Shown here piece after piece: positions 36,173 to 45,512 of a stretch of 64,000 nucleotides of DNA. The notes beneath the pieces were generated by a model. The model searched no databases. It worked only from the letters and a program-made list of their open reading frames with translations, and was not told the DNA's origin. How positions within the stretch are numbered: position 1 is the stretch's first letter; every line of letters begins with the position of its first letter. Made by a program: the position numbers and the translations under genes. Source of the DNA: Lonepinella sp042468235 (lineage in GTDB: Bacteria; Pseudomonadota; Gammaproteobacteria; Enterobacterales; Pasteurellaceae); contig NZ_CP170386.1 in NCBI RefSeq assembly GCF_042468235.1, positions 310,001-374,000 on the forward strand, read 5' to 3'.

Positions 36173-36247
36173 AAGAACATTGGCGAAGAAAAAAGTAATA
36201 AATAAACCAAATTTAAAATTAAACAAAAAAGAGAAAGGAAAAACAAC

Positions 36248-36988
36248 ATGGCAGGACACAGTAAGTGGGCTAACATCAAACACCGCAAAGCCGCACAAGA
36301 TGCACAGCGTGGTAAAGTATTTACTAAATTAATCCGTGAATTAGTCACCGCTGCAAAAATCGGTGGCGGCGATGTCGGCACTAATCCACGTTTGCGTGCG
36401 GCAGTGGATAAAGCACTTTCCAGCAATATGACCCGTGATACCATCAACCGTGCTATTGAGCGTGGTGTGGGCGGTGGCGATGACACCAATATGGAAACCC
36501 GTGTTTACGAAGGTTACGGACCGGGTGGCACGGCGGTGATGGTAGAATGTTTGAGTGACAACGCCAACCGCACCATTTCACAGGTTCGCCCGAGTTTTAC
36601 CAAATGTGGCGGTAACTTAGGGACTGAGGGTTCAGTCGGTTATTTATTCAGTAAAAAAGGTTTAATTTTAATTCTTGAAGCCGATGAAGATGCTTTGACC
36701 GAAGCGGCAATCGAAGCGGGGGCAGACGATATTCAACCGCAAGATGACGGTTCATTTGAAATCTATACTGCATGGGAAGATTTAAGTGATGTGCGTGAAG
36801 CGATTGAAAAAGCAGGTTTCAAAATTGAGAGTGTAGAAGTGACCATGATCCCATCAACCAGCGTTGATCTTGATGCAGAAAATGCACCAAAACTATTACG
36901 TTTAATTGATATGCTGGAAGATTGTGATGACGTGCAAAACGTCTATCACAACGGTGAAATCAGTGATGAAGTGGCAGCCCTACTTTAA
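36248..36988 (+). CDS. yebC: YebC/PmpR family probable transcriptional regulator / translation factor
   Basis: A 246-residue member of the YebC/TACO1 family (MAGHSKWANIKHRKAAQDAQRGKVFTKL start, GYGPGGTAVMVE, NLGTEGSVGYLF, YTAWEDL). Members have been described as DNA-binding regulators and, more recently, as factors helping ribosomes through proline stretches. A GAGAAAGGA-type ribosome site precedes the ATG. It is separated from ruvC by a lipoprotein gene. Confidence 0.95.
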   Translation: MAGHSKWANIKHRKAAQDAQRGKVFTKLIRELVTAAKIGGGDVGTNPRLRAAVDKALSSNMTRDTINRAIERGVGGGDDTNMETRVYEGYGPGGTAVMVECLSDNANRTISQVRPSFTKCGGNLGTEGSVGYLFSKKGLILILEADEDALTEAAIEAGADDIQPQDDGSFEIYTAWEDLSDVREAIEKAGFKIESVEVTMIPSTSVDLDAENAPKLLRLIDMLEDCDDVQNVYHNGEISDEVAALL

Positions 36989-37076
36989 TATAATTTGTAT
37001 TATAGGTTTTGTTATGCTAGGATAAAAATGTCTTTTTGAACAAGACCTTACTTTTATTTTTTATTAAGGAGATTCT

Positions 37077-37619
37077 ATGAAATTAGTCAAATTTATTCCT
37101 GCAATCTGTGCCACAGTAGTATTGGCTGCTTGTTCTTCTGCTCCTAGCGAGCAAGAAATGGCTGCTGCTCAAGCTGAAAAAGAAGCTCAAGTAATGGAGC
37201 AAGCTATGAATACAGCAGATGCACAAGCAACTGAAATGGCAAAAAATATTGACGGTACCGCACAAGTAAAAGTACAAAAAGTGCCAACTGTAAATAAATC
37301 GGTGGTTTATCGTTGTCAGTCAGGCAAAGTAGTAACAGCAACCTATGCTTTTGAAAATAACGATCCGCGAGCGGTTAGTGTTCGTTTAGGTAAAGGTCAA
37401 AAAGCATTAAAAGTATCATTAGCTCGTGATGATAATAGCAAAGACACCGTTTCATTTGTTTCTGATAAATACGAATGGAATGTAGATACGGGTTTAACCT
37501 TAGACAATTTTAATGGTGTTGATGCCATTCATTTAGTGAAAAAAGGTGCTGAATCCGATCAAATTTTAGCAAAACTTTGTAATGTTAATAAAACAGCGAC
37601 AAAACGATTAAATAAATAA
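37077..37619 (+). CDS. Lipoprotein with MliC-like C-terminal domain
   Basis: A 180-residue lipoprotein: signal peptide with lipobox LAAC (cysteine about residue 19), followed by Ser-Ser, which suggests outer-membrane sorting. An alanine/glutamate/glutamine-rich helical segment (about 25-65) leads to a beta-rich domain (about 78-170) starting VYRCQSGKVVTATYAF and closed by a cysteine in LAKLCN, a two-cysteine layout like MliC-type lysozyme inhibitors. The lysozyme-inhibitor role is an inference from this pattern only; the usual SGxxY motif is not clear. Confidence 0.75.
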   Translation: MKLVKFIPAICATVVLAACSSAPSEQEMAAAQAEKEAQVMEQAMNTADAQATEMAKNIDGTAQVKVQKVPTVNKSVVYRCQSGKVVTATYAFENNDPRAVSVRLGKGQKALKVSLARDDNSKDTVSFVSDKYEWNVDTGLTLDNFNGVDAIHLVKKGAESDQILAKLCNVNKTATKRLNK

Positions 37620-37640
37620 TTAAAATCAGTTATGATGATT

Positions 37641-37672
37641 GGGTGGAGATAGAACTCCACCCATTTTATTTT
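37641..37672 (+). terminator. Intrinsic terminator of the lipoprotein gene
   Basis: GGGTGGAG and CTCCACCC form a perfect 8-bp stem with a six-base loop and are followed by ATTTTATTTT, 21 nt after the stop and just ahead of ruvC. Confidence 0.85.
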
Positions 37673-37690
37673 GTAGAATTGTAGGGCAAC

Positions 37691-38263
37691 ATGGCAATCA
37701 TTTTAGGAATAGACCCTGGATCAAGAGTGACTGGTTATGGGGTTATTCGTCAAACAGGACGTACATTAGAATATCTCGGCAGCGGTGCTATTCGTACCCA
37801 AGTAGAAGATATGCCAACACGTTTAAAGCGGATTTATGCTGGTGTAACGGAAATTATCACGCAATTTCAGCCTGATATGTTTGCTATTGAAGAAGTATTT
37901 TTAGCCAAAAACCCAAGTTCCGCTTTAAAACTCGGACAAGCACGTGGCACAGCCATTGTAGCCGCGGTGAATAGTGATTTACCCGTGTTTGAATATGCTG
38001 CTCGTTTGGTGAAACAAACAGTGACAGGCATTGGCTCGGCGGATAAAATACAAGTACAAGATATGGTTACTCGTATTCTTAAACTCTCTGATAAACCCCA
38101 AGCTGATGCGGCAGATGCCTTAGCGATTGCCATTACCCATGCTCATACCATTCAACATAGTTTGCAGGTTTCTCACACGGCAACTCCAACGGAAACTCGA
38201 GAAAAATACACCGCACTTTTACGCACTCGTTATAGCCGAGGGCGTTTTCGCTTAAAAATTTAA
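37691..38263 (+). CDS. ruvC: Holliday junction resolvase RuvC
   Basis: A 190-residue RNase H-fold endonuclease that cuts Holliday junctions with RuvAB. Catalytic acidic residues are visible: D7 in LGIDPGSRVTG, E in FAIEEVFLAKN (about 66) and the pair in ADAADALAIAITHAH (about 138-141). The C-terminal tail (about 20 residues) is longer than in E. coli and includes an uptake word in its coding sequence. Confidence 0.97.
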   Translation: MAIILGIDPGSRVTGYGVIRQTGRTLEYLGSGAIRTQVEDMPTRLKRIYAGVTEIITQFQPDMFAIEEVFLAKNPSSALKLGQARGTAIVAAVNSDLPVFEYAARLVKQTVTGIGSADKIQVQDMVTRILKLSDKPQADAADALAIAITHAHTIQHSLQVSHTATPTETREKYTALLRTRYSRGRFRLKI

Positions 38264-38326
38264 CTGGATTTTTGTTCAGTCTTTGGTTATAGTAAGCAAA
38301 AATTTTTGCAAGGATAATTTAACGCT

Positions 38327-38941
38327 ATGATCGGTCGCTTACAAGGTAAACTTATCGAAAAACATCCGCCTGAAATTTTGCTTGATGTACAAGGTGTGGG
38401 TTATGAATTGTTATTACCCATGACAAGTTTTTATAATCTACCTGAAATTGAGCAAGACTGTACTTTATTTACCCATTTGGTGGTGCGAGAAGATGCACAT
38501 TTACTGTTTGGATTTTCCCATAAACAAGATCGCAGTTTATTCCGTGAGTTAATCAAAACCAATGGGGTAGGTCCTAAATTAGCCTTAGCGATTTTGTCCG
38601 CCATGTCAGTATCGGAATTTGCTTATGCGATTGAACACGAAGAATTATCTAAGTTAGTGAAAATTCCAGGTGTGGGTAAGAAAACAGCGGAACGCTTGTT
38701 GGTAGAATTAAAAGGCAAATTCAAAGGTGTGGGGCAAGGGGATTTCTTTGTGAAAAGTAACCATTTGCCAGCGGTTGAACGAATATCCGCAACGGAAAAT
38801 GTAGCTACAGATGATGCAGTTTCAGCCTTGATTGCTTTAGGTTATAAACCTATGGATGCAGAGAAAATGGTGAAGAAAGTGGCAAAACAAGATCTGTCTT
38901 CTGAACAATTAATTCGAGAAGCCTTAAAAGCAGCCTTATAA
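38327..38941 (+). CDS. ruvA: Holliday junction branch migration protein RuvA
   Basis: A 204-residue tetrameric junction-binding protein: N-terminal OB domain (MIGRLQGKLIEKHPPEILLDVQGVGYEL), two helix-hairpin-helix motifs (IKTNGVGPKLALAIL and LVKIPGVGKKTAERLLVE) and the C-terminal RuvB-contacting domain. It lies between ruvC and ruvB. Confidence 0.97.
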   Translation: MIGRLQGKLIEKHPPEILLDVQGVGYELLLPMTSFYNLPEIEQDCTLFTHLVVREDAHLLFGFSHKQDRSLFRELIKTNGVGPKLALAILSAMSVSEFAYAIEHEELSKLVKIPGVGKKTAERLLVELKGKFKGVGQGDFFVKSNHLPAVERISATENVATDDAVSALIALGYKPMDAEKMVKKVAKQDLSSEQLIREALKAAL

Positions 38942-38953
38942 GTGAGATAGATG

Positions 38954-39961
38954 ATGATTGAAGCAGATCGCATTATTAGTGCTACAGCAAAATTAGATGA
39001 TGAAATAGTTGATCGTGCCATTCGCCCTAAATTATTGGCGGATTATGTGGGGCAACCACAAGTGCGGTCGCAAATGGAGATTTTTATTCAAGCAGCGAAA
39101 TTACGTCAAGATGCCTTGGATCATCTACTAGTTTTTGGTCCCCCTGGATTGGGTAAAACCACCTTAGCAAATATTGTGGCGAATGAAATGGGGGTGAATA
39201 TTCGCACGACTTCAGGTCCTGTGTTAGAAAAAGCAGGGGATCTTGCGGCTATGCTGACCAATCTTGAACCTCATGATGTGCTATTTATTGATGAAATTCA
39301 TCGTCTTTCGCCAGCTATTGAAGAAGTGCTTTATCCTGCGATGGAAGATTATCAACTGGATATTATGATTGGTGAAGGTCCAGCCGCTCGCTCGATTAAA
39401 CTCGATCTGCCACCATTTACTTTAATCGGAGCAACCACAAGGGCAGGTTCACTGACTTCACCGTTACGTGATCGTTTTGGTATTGTACAACGCCTAGAAT
39501 TTTATTCGGTGGAAGATTTAACGTTCATTGTTTCACGCAGTGCTAACTGTTTGAATTTAGAATTATCTGAAGCTGCTGCCATTGAAATTGCTCGCCGTTC
39601 TCGTGGCACACCACGTATTGCCAACCGATTATTACGCCGTGTACGTGATTATGCAGATGTGAAAAACCGCGGTGTGATTTCTGCAGAAATTGCCAATGCA
39701 GCATTGTCTATGTTAGATATTGATCAGGCTGGTTTTGATTATTTAGATCGTAAATTCTTAACATCAATTATTGAACGTTTTGACGGTGGACCAGTGGGGT
39801 TAGATAATATTGCAGCAGCCATAGGGGAAGAGCGAGATACCATTGAAGATGTGCTAGAACCTTATTTGATCCAACAAGGATTTTTACAACGCACACCACG
39901 GGGGCGAATTGCCACTAACCATACTTATCGTCATTTTGGGTTAGAAAAATTGACAGAATAA
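38954..39961 (+). CDS. ruvB: Holliday junction branch migration ATPase RuvB
   Basis: A 335-residue AAA+ motor. Walker A GPPGLGKTTLANI, Walker B VLFIDEIHRL, sensor 1 GATTRAG and the arginine finger in SPLRDRFG are intact, followed by the C-terminal winged helix (QRTPRGRIAT). The ATG at 38954 matches the E. coli start MIEADR and is better spaced from GTGAG than the ATG immediately before it. Confidence 0.97.
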   Translation: MIEADRIISATAKLDDEIVDRAIRPKLLADYVGQPQVRSQMEIFIQAAKLRQDALDHLLVFGPPGLGKTTLANIVANEMGVNIRTTSGPVLEKAGDLAAMLTNLEPHDVLFIDEIHRLSPAIEEVLYPAMEDYQLDIMIGEGPAARSIKLDLPPFTLIGATTRAGSLTSPLRDRFGIVQRLEFYSVEDLTFIVSRSANCLNLELSEAAAIEIARRSRGTPRIANRLLRRVRDYADVKNRGVISAEIANAALSMLDIDQAGFDYLDRKFLTSIIERFDGGPVGLDNIAAAIGEERDTIEDVLEPYLIQQGFLQRTPRGRIATNHTYRHFGLEKLTE

Positions 39962-39963
39962 AG

Positions 39964-39996
39964 CAAATAAGGAAACGTAATCCGTTTCCTTATTTG
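39964..39996. terminator. Bidirectional terminator between ruvB and the DUF945 gene
   Basis: CAAATAAGGAAACG and CGTTTCCTTATTTG form a perfect 14-bp stem with a five-base loop. It abuts the stop codon of the convergent gene, so it serves both units. Confidence 0.85.
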
Positions 39997-41952
39997 TTAC
40001 TCTTTTTCTATGTTTAATTCATCTTGTTGTTCAGAATTTTGTTGTTCAGAATCAAAAGGCATTCCATTAATTAACATATTGCCATTATCGGCTTTGAAAT
40101 CAAGATGATATTGCCCGTCTTCAAGTTTAAACAAATCTTGTAGCACAGTAACAATAGAGTGCCAAAATGGTGTTAGTGGTTTTTCCATTTTGACTATATC
40201 TTCAGCAATAGTAACGTTTAATTGAATATTATTTTGCTTGATATTATTCATTCCATCTGCATAACCTTGCGGTAATGTCGCCGTTAAATTTGCATTTACA
40301 GGTAAAGATTTGCTGGCACTTGGATAAGTATCAATATTGGCTATGAATGTTGCTTTGGGAATATTAACGGGCGTAGCTAAATATTGTTCCCATGTTATTT
40401 TAGTATAATTATCACTAGTTAAATTAGTTGCACAGATACCACGGTATAACTTACAAAAATAGGTTTGGTAGAATGCTTTGTTTGGTGATAGTTGTTCCAA
40501 TGGGAAATCTAATTTTAACTGACTAAATTGCATTTGTTGTTCAGTTAAGGTTAATTTATCCAACGAAATATTATTTTTTGTATCAAAAATATCTTTCAGC
40601 GGTTGAGCAGTATAGTTCCATTTAAGATTTTCTGCTGTCCCTTGATTTTTCATTGAAACTTTCTCAATTTTCACCGCACTTTCTAATTGCGTTTGGAAAT
40701 TTTCAGCGAGTTTATCTAAATCGGCTAAGAAGTTTGGCGTATCTTTTTGAGGTAAATCCTTAGTTTGTAAACTTTTCGGTAAATATTTGATTAAAAAAGC
40801 TAAATGATTTTCTAAATTTAAATGTGAAAGTTTATTTTCGGCAGAAATGCCAGTAAATGACAATTCATCATCTTGATTAAACAGAATATTTTTTGCTTTT
40901 AGATTAATCGTTTGTTCTGCATTCAGTTTATCTTGATGATTTGATGAAAAAACAATTTGTGTATTCTGGGCATCAATCAGGTTTATTTCATTCTTAGGAT
41001 AAATAAAACGGTTTACTGAAAGTGTGGACTCAATTTTTTGATTATTAAATACAAAATCAATAAATTGTGTGATCATCGAAGTTAAATTAAATTGCTCTGC
41101 TTGTAATTGTTTTAATTGCTCAGGAAAAGTAACATGAGATGGAATGCCTTGTCGCTTTAACGTCAGCTCAACATTTTCTGCTCTGGTTTTATCTTGATCG
41201 GATTTGGTATTTTTATTCGACAGATAAATTCCTTGTTGATTAATCTGCTGATTTAAATCATATCCTTGATCATTAATTTTTTTATCCAGAATATAATGCC
41301 CTTTAACTAAACCAATATGTGTGCCGTCACCATCGAGTAAGTTCACATCAATTTTCTTGGTTTTAAAATCTGCTTTAATTAAATCATATAAATTATCCCC
41401 AACCGTGGTTAATAAAAAGTTACCTTTCAGGTCAGTGATTTTTAATAGTTTATCGTAGTTAAAAGCGGAAAGTTCAGTTTGTAATTCAATAGATTTGGAT
41501 TGAATATCGTAAGACAATTCGCTTTCTAAAGTTTGCGATTGATTTGTACTATCACGAAATTCGGTCACAACACGAGAACTTAAACTATCACTAAAGACTG
41601 AAAATTGACTGGTAATGGTATTTTTATCAATGGTGATATTAAGTTGTTCATTTAGTTTCTTAATTAAATTGGTATTAAATTCCGATTCTGCACTAATCAT
41701 TAACGGAAGTGCGGTTAATTTTGTGTGCATAAAATCCGTTTTATTACCATTTCGCTCCATGCTAAAAATGAGATCACGAGTAAAAAAATCGCTATTTTTT
41801 TCTGTAATAGTGATATTAAATTGATCCTTTAATTGATAAGGAAATTTGCTAATGGTCTGATCGATTTGGTAGTTCGTATAAAATTGTGTCGCTACACCAA
41901 CCACTAAAGCGACAGCCGATAAACGTAATAAGAATTTAACTTTTTTGCTCAT
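39997..41952 (-). CDS. DUF945 (YdgA-like) membrane-anchored periplasmic protein
   Basis: A 651-residue protein with one N-terminal membrane span (about residues 7-24, FLLRLSAVALVVGVATQFYT) and a large beta-rich, asparagine/glutamine/lysine-rich periplasmic part, matching the layout of the DUF945 family (E. coli YdgA, about 500 residues, a dimeric inner-membrane protein of unknown role). This one is longer. No catalytic motif is recognised. Two cysteines lie close together near residue 507 (CKLYRGIC). Confidence 0.75.
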   Translation of the reverse strand: MSKKVKFLLRLSAVALVVGVATQFYTNYQIDQTISKFPYQLKDQFNITITEKNSDFFTRDLIFSMERNGNKTDFMHTKLTALPLMISAESEFNTNLIKKLNEQLNITIDKNTITSQFSVFSDSLSSRVVTEFRDSTNQSQTLESELSYDIQSKSIELQTELSAFNYDKLLKITDLKGNFLLTTVGDNLYDLIKADFKTKKIDVNLLDGDGTHIGLVKGHYILDKKINDQGYDLNQQINQQGIYLSNKNTKSDQDKTRAENVELTLKRQGIPSHVTFPEQLKQLQAEQFNLTSMITQFIDFVFNNQKIESTLSVNRFIYPKNEINLIDAQNTQIVFSSNHQDKLNAEQTINLKAKNILFNQDDELSFTGISAENKLSHLNLENHLAFLIKYLPKSLQTKDLPQKDTPNFLADLDKLAENFQTQLESAVKIEKVSMKNQGTAENLKWNYTAQPLKDIFDTKNNISLDKLTLTEQQMQFSQLKLDFPLEQLSPNKAFYQTYFCKLYRGICATNLTSDNYTKITWEQYLATPVNIPKATFIANIDTYPSASKSLPVNANLTATLPQGYADGMNNIKQNNIQLNVTIAEDIVKMEKPLTPFWHSIVTVLQDLFKLEDGQYHLDFKADNGNMLINGMPFDSEQQNSEQQDELNIEKE

Positions 41953-42062
41953 TATTTTTCCAAGAGGTACGGATAATTAGGTAAAAGTATAGCGAATTTA
42001 CCAGATGACTACAAATATAGCTTATATGAATTAGATTCATAAAAAATGTGAATTTTTTGAAA

Positions 42063-42091
42063 TTGACGCATAATTATGATTGCTTTAATTT
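42063..42091 (+). promoter_or_regulatory. Probable sigma70 promoter of metF
   Basis: TTGACG (42063-42068), 17 bp, TAATTT (42086-42091), about 50 bp ahead of the metF ATG. No convincing MetJ box array (AGACGTCT) was seen. Confidence 0.5.
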
Positions 42092-42140
42092 ATCCTTAAC
42101 TCAATACCTTAATTGAATTCAGATAATATGGAGTGAATAT

Positions 42141-43019
42141 ATGAGTTACGCCAAAGAAATTGATACACTAAACCAACATATTGCAGATTTAGACGGAAAA
42201 ATTAACGTTTCATTCGAATTTTTTCCACCGAAAACCGAAAAAATGGAAGAAACCCTGTGGGCATCTATTCACCGTTTAAAGACCTTAAAACCGAAATTTG
42301 TATCAGTAACTTATGGGGCAAATTCTGGTGAGCGTGATCGCACTCATAGTATTGTTAAAAGTATTAAACAACAAACAGGTTTAGAAGCGGCTCCCCATTT
42401 AACGGGGATTGATGCCACCCCTGAACAACTCCGCCAAATTGCTAAAGACTACTGGAATAGTGGTATTCGCCGTATTGTGGCATTGCGTGGCGATGAGCCG
42501 AAAGGTTATGCCAAAAAGCCATTTTATGCGTCAGATTTAGTTACATTATTGCGTGATGTCGCAGATTTTGATATTTCGGTGGCGGCTTATCCCGAGGTTC
42601 ATCCCGAAGCCAAATCCGCTCAAGCAGACTTGATTAATTTAAAACGCAAAATTGATGCAGGGGCGAATCATGTAATTACACAATTTTTCTTTGATGTGGA
42701 AAGCTATTTGCGTTTTCGTGATCGTTGTGCGTCCATCGGTATTGATGCAGAAATTGTACCTGGGATTTTGCCTGTGACGAATTTCAAGCAGTTACAGAAA
42801 ATGTCGAGCGTAACGAATGTGAAAATTCCAAGTTGGTTGGCTAAGATGTATGAGGGTTTAGATGAGGATCAAACTACCCGTAATTTAGTCGCATCAAGTG
42901 TTGCTATTGATATGGTACGAGTGTTATCCAGAGAGGGCGTGAATGATTTCCATTTTTATACCTTAAATCGTAGCGAATTGACCTATGCGATTTGTCATAT
43001 CTTGGGGGTTCGTCCTTAA
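42141..43019 (+). CDS. metF: 5,10-methylenetetrahydrofolate reductase MetF
   Basis: A 292-residue FAD-dependent TIM-barrel enzyme supplying methyl-THF for methionine synthesis. The family start VSFEFFPPKTEKMEETLW with the catalytic glutamate, the VTYGANSGERDRT segment and HPEAKS are present, and the length equals that of E. coli MetF (296). A homocysteine methyltransferase (mmuM) lies 5 kb downstream. Confidence 0.96.
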   Translation: MSYAKEIDTLNQHIADLDGKINVSFEFFPPKTEKMEETLWASIHRLKTLKPKFVSVTYGANSGERDRTHSIVKSIKQQTGLEAAPHLTGIDATPEQLRQIAKDYWNSGIRRIVALRGDEPKGYAKKPFYASDLVTLLRDVADFDISVAAYPEVHPEAKSAQADLINLKRKIDAGANHVITQFFFDVESYLRFRDRCASIGIDAEIVPGILPVTNFKQLQKMSSVTNVKIPSWLAKMYEGLDEDQTTRNLVASSVAIDMVRVLSREGVNDFHFYTLNRSELTYAICHILGVRP

Positions 43020-43057
43020 TTTAAGTGATACCAAGGTTTTAAATTTAACAATGAATA

Positions 43058-43464
43058 GGATCTGTTGATAATTGAAAAACAACCCGTATCATGTTGTTAT
43101 AAACAGAGACATTTTAACCAACATCCAATGGGTAGTCATTGAACCCCTATGCAAAGGCAAAGCGATCGATTGCAGACAAAGAATTTGAGGCACTGGTGGC
43201 GGACAAAGCTTTTGATGCAGACGGATTGATACAGGATTTGGAAAACGGGGCAGTAAAGCGGTGATACCACTGCGTAGCTGTCACAAATATCAACGTGATT
43301 ATGACAAGTAAATGTACAAGTAGCGACATTTGATAGAAAACTTCTTTTGTAGATTGAAGGCGTTCAAGAAGATTTCCATACGTTCTGAAAAGACCGATGT
43401 TTCGTTTGCCGTTAATATTTATTTGGGTTGCCGTTTTGAAACCATTATGATTGTCAACAGGCTC
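43058..43464 (+). mobile_element. Degenerate IS5-type insertion sequence remnant
   Basis: About 400 bp bounded by imperfect inverted ends (GGATCTGTTGATAATTG at 43058 and the complement of GAGCCTGTTGACAATCAT near 43464). Inside are transposase fragments on the + strand: DILTNIQWVVIEPL (N-terminal piece), then ALVADKAFDADGLIQDL in one frame, VIPLRSCHKYQRDYDK in another, two stops, and IENFFCRLKAFKKISIRSEKT (the DDE-family C-terminal region). The centre is deleted and the frame broken, so the element is dead. It is the remains of an IS5-group (IS1031-like) transposon. Confidence 0.75.
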
Positions 43465-43563
43465 TAGTTCTAGCGTTGTAAAAACAGAGTAAAAAGAATT
43501 GGCTTTGCGTGATCCCCCAAAGCCAATTACCCTTAGTTACCTCGCGTCAACTCAAGATTTCAC

Positions 43564-45471
43564 TTACCAGAAAAATCCCACCGCCACTTGACCACCATAA
43601 TTGCGGTTCCCTACCGTACTGGCAGAGGCTTTAATATTCCAATTATTGCCAGTGTGAGCAAACCCTGCAGCAATAGCTTGGCTGTCTCGATAGAACCCAG
43701 CACCCACAGAAAACCCTGTTTTGCCTTGTGGTGGCGTGGCTAATCCTGCCGTCGCAAGTGCTAATGCCGTACCATCGTAGGCATTGCGTTCTAGTTTATC
43801 AATACGCTGTTCAATATAATTAAAACGTTTTCCTACAGCGATATTATTACTGAGCTGATTATTTTCCAAAACCGTCACTCGAGTATCCAAACCAACAACA
43901 TCAGTATTTAAATTCACTATCGATGCTTCATTATTGGTGGCACGCAACGCCACCGCTGCCACACTTGCTTCCGTGATGCCGACTCTTGTAGTCACATCAG
44001 CCACATTACTATCAGTGTTATCTACTCTAGTAGTAAGGGCTGTCACATTGCTATCAGTATTATCTACTCTGGTAGTAAGAACCGTTACATTGCTATCAGT
44101 GTTATCTACTCTGGTAGTAAGAGCCGTTACATTGCTATCAGTATTATCTACTCTGCTAGTAAGGGCTGTCACATTACTATCAGTGTTATCTACTCTGCTA
44201 GTAAGGGCTGTCACATTACTATCAGTATTATCTACTCTAGTAGTAAGGGCTGTCACATTGCTATCAGTATTATCTACTCTGGTAGTAAGGGCTGTCACAT
44301 TATTGTCAGTATTATCTACTCTGGTAGTAAGGGCTACCACATTACTATTTGTTTTCGTCAAATCCGTCTGCAATTGGTAAGAAGCATTTAACCCTTCTTG
44401 TGCCATTTGTTGCACTGCATATAATTGACTACCATTCACCGCATACGTTGAATTATTCGTTACGCTACCCGCTGCCACATGCTGAATTTGTCGGGCTTGG
44501 TCGGCATTTCCTACAGATACTACCCCAACCACATTTGTACTACCAGCATAACTTACCGATTTTATTGTATTTGTACTGTCGGTATAAGACAAAGTGGTGG
44601 CATTTTCTGTATTATCAATAGCACTTGTAGTGGAATGACTTCCTAAGGCAATGGAGTTAGCGATTGAAGCATTGGCTGCTGTCCCTATGGCTATTGCACT
44701 TTCCTCTAAAGCTCTGGCTGAAGTTCCTATAGCGGTCGAATTTTCTGCAGAAGCAATGGTATTTGTCCCCATCGCATTCGCATGGATCCCCGAAGCATTG
44801 GCTGCTGCCCCTATCGCTGTTGAAAGGCTACCTGTAGCATTCGCTTGCAGCCCGATAGCATTTGAAGCACTACCTGAGGCATTAGCATAAAACCCAATGG
44901 CATTTGAATTATCACCTGAAGCAATGGCCTTACTCCCTATCGCTGTTGAAGCGCTACCCGAGGCTTTCGCACTATCGCCTACTGCATTTGAACTCTCCCC
45001 TGAAGCATTCGCTTGCAGCCCGATAGCATTTGAAGCATAATTTGAAGCATTAGCATTACTTCCTATCGCATTTGAAGCATTACCTGAAGCATTAGCATTA
45101 TTCCCTATAGCATTCGCTAGATATTTAGCATTAGCATAATTTCCTATCGCATTTGAAGCAAAACCTGAGGCTTTCGCATTATTGCCTACTGCATTTGAAT
45201 TTATCTCTGAAGCCTTGGCAGAATTTCCAATCGCATTTGAACTTTGCTCTGAAGCCGTGGCAGAATCTCCAATCGCATTGGCACTGGTCCCTGATGCATT
45301 GGCTTTATTCCCAATCGCATTTGAATTATTCCCTGTAACACTAGAATCCGTTCCTATTGCTGTTGAATTGTTGCCGGAAATAATCGTACCTTCAACAATG
45401 GTTGCTTGTGCTTCCCCCTGTAATAAGCCTAACGTCGTTAAAATAAATAACGTAATGTAATTTTTTTTCAT
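43564..45471 (-). CDS. Trimeric autotransporter adhesin (YadA/Hia-like)
   Basis: A 635-residue outer-membrane adhesin of type Vc. Signal peptide MKKNYITLFILTTLGLLQGEAQA; a YadA-like head (about residues 25-280) of some eighteen 14-residue units on the pattern NAIGxxAxASGxxS; a neck (VGNADQARQIQHVAAG... AVNGSQLYA); a stalk of eight RVDNTD-containing 14-residue coiled-coil units (period 42 bp in DNA); and a C-terminal 70-residue membrane anchor ending in VAVGFFW. ATG 45471 has GAGAG eight bases upstream; ATG 45477 and a frame extension to 45486 are alternatives. An intrinsic terminator lies in the leader. Confidence 0.93.
   Translation of the reverse strand: MKKNYITLFILTTLGLLQGEAQATIVEGTIISGNNSTAIGTDSSVTGNNSNAIGNKANASGTSANAIGDSATASEQSSNAIGNSAKASEINSNAVGNNAKASGFASNAIGNYANAKYLANAIGNNANASGNASNAIGSNANASNYASNAIGLQANASGESSNAVGDSAKASGSASTAIGSKAIASGDNSNAIGFYANASGSASNAIGLQANATGSLSTAIGAAANASGIHANAMGTNTIASAENSTAIGTSARALEESAIAIGTAANASIANSIALGSHSTTSAIDNTENATTLSYTDSTNTIKSVSYAGSTNVVGVVSVGNADQARQIQHVAAGSVTNNSTYAVNGSQLYAVQQMAQEGLNASYQLQTDLTKTNSNVVALTTRVDNTDNNVTALTTRVDNTDSNVTALTTRVDNTDSNVTALTSRVDNTDSNVTALTSRVDNTDSNVTALTTRVDNTDSNVTVLTTRVDNTDSNVTALTTRVDNTDSNVADVTTRVGITEASVAAVALRATNNEASIVNLNTDVVGLDTRVTVLENNQLSNNIAVGKRFNYIEQRIDKLERNAYDGTALALATAGLATPPQGKTGFSVGAGFYRDSQAIAAGFAHTGNNWNIKASASTVGNRNYGGQVAVGFFW
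43984..44349 (-). repeat. 42-bp tandem repeats encoding the adhesin stalk
   Basis: About eight near-identical 42-bp units, each encoding the 14 residues TALTTRVDNTDSNV or a close variant (TALTSR, TVLTTR). The near-identity at the DNA level allows gain or loss of units by slippage or recombination, which would change stalk length in 14-residue steps without breaking the frame. Confidence 0.85.
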
Positions 45472-45512
45472 CTTCATTTCTCTCAATTTTGATTAAATAG
45501 GTAAGATGGAAT

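Noticed and set aside
36074..36489. Two - strand frames (74 and 130 codons) across the inverted repeats and the start of yebC
   Set aside because: They read through palindromic repeats and the antisense of yebC; composition is not protein-like.
43984..44349. Possible CRISPR array because of regularly repeated DNA
   Set aside because: Units are contiguous 42-bp coding repeats without unique spacers, in frame with the adhesin.
43934..44380. Open frame of 148 codons on the + strand, rich in LLSVLSTLVV repeats
   Set aside because: It is the antisense of the adhesin stalk repeats; the regular 14-residue pattern is imposed by the real gene on the other strand.
44990..45470. Several + strand frames opposite the adhesin head (repeated LAEFPIAFE-like words)
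   Set aside because: Antisense shadows of the NAIG-type head repeats; no start context.
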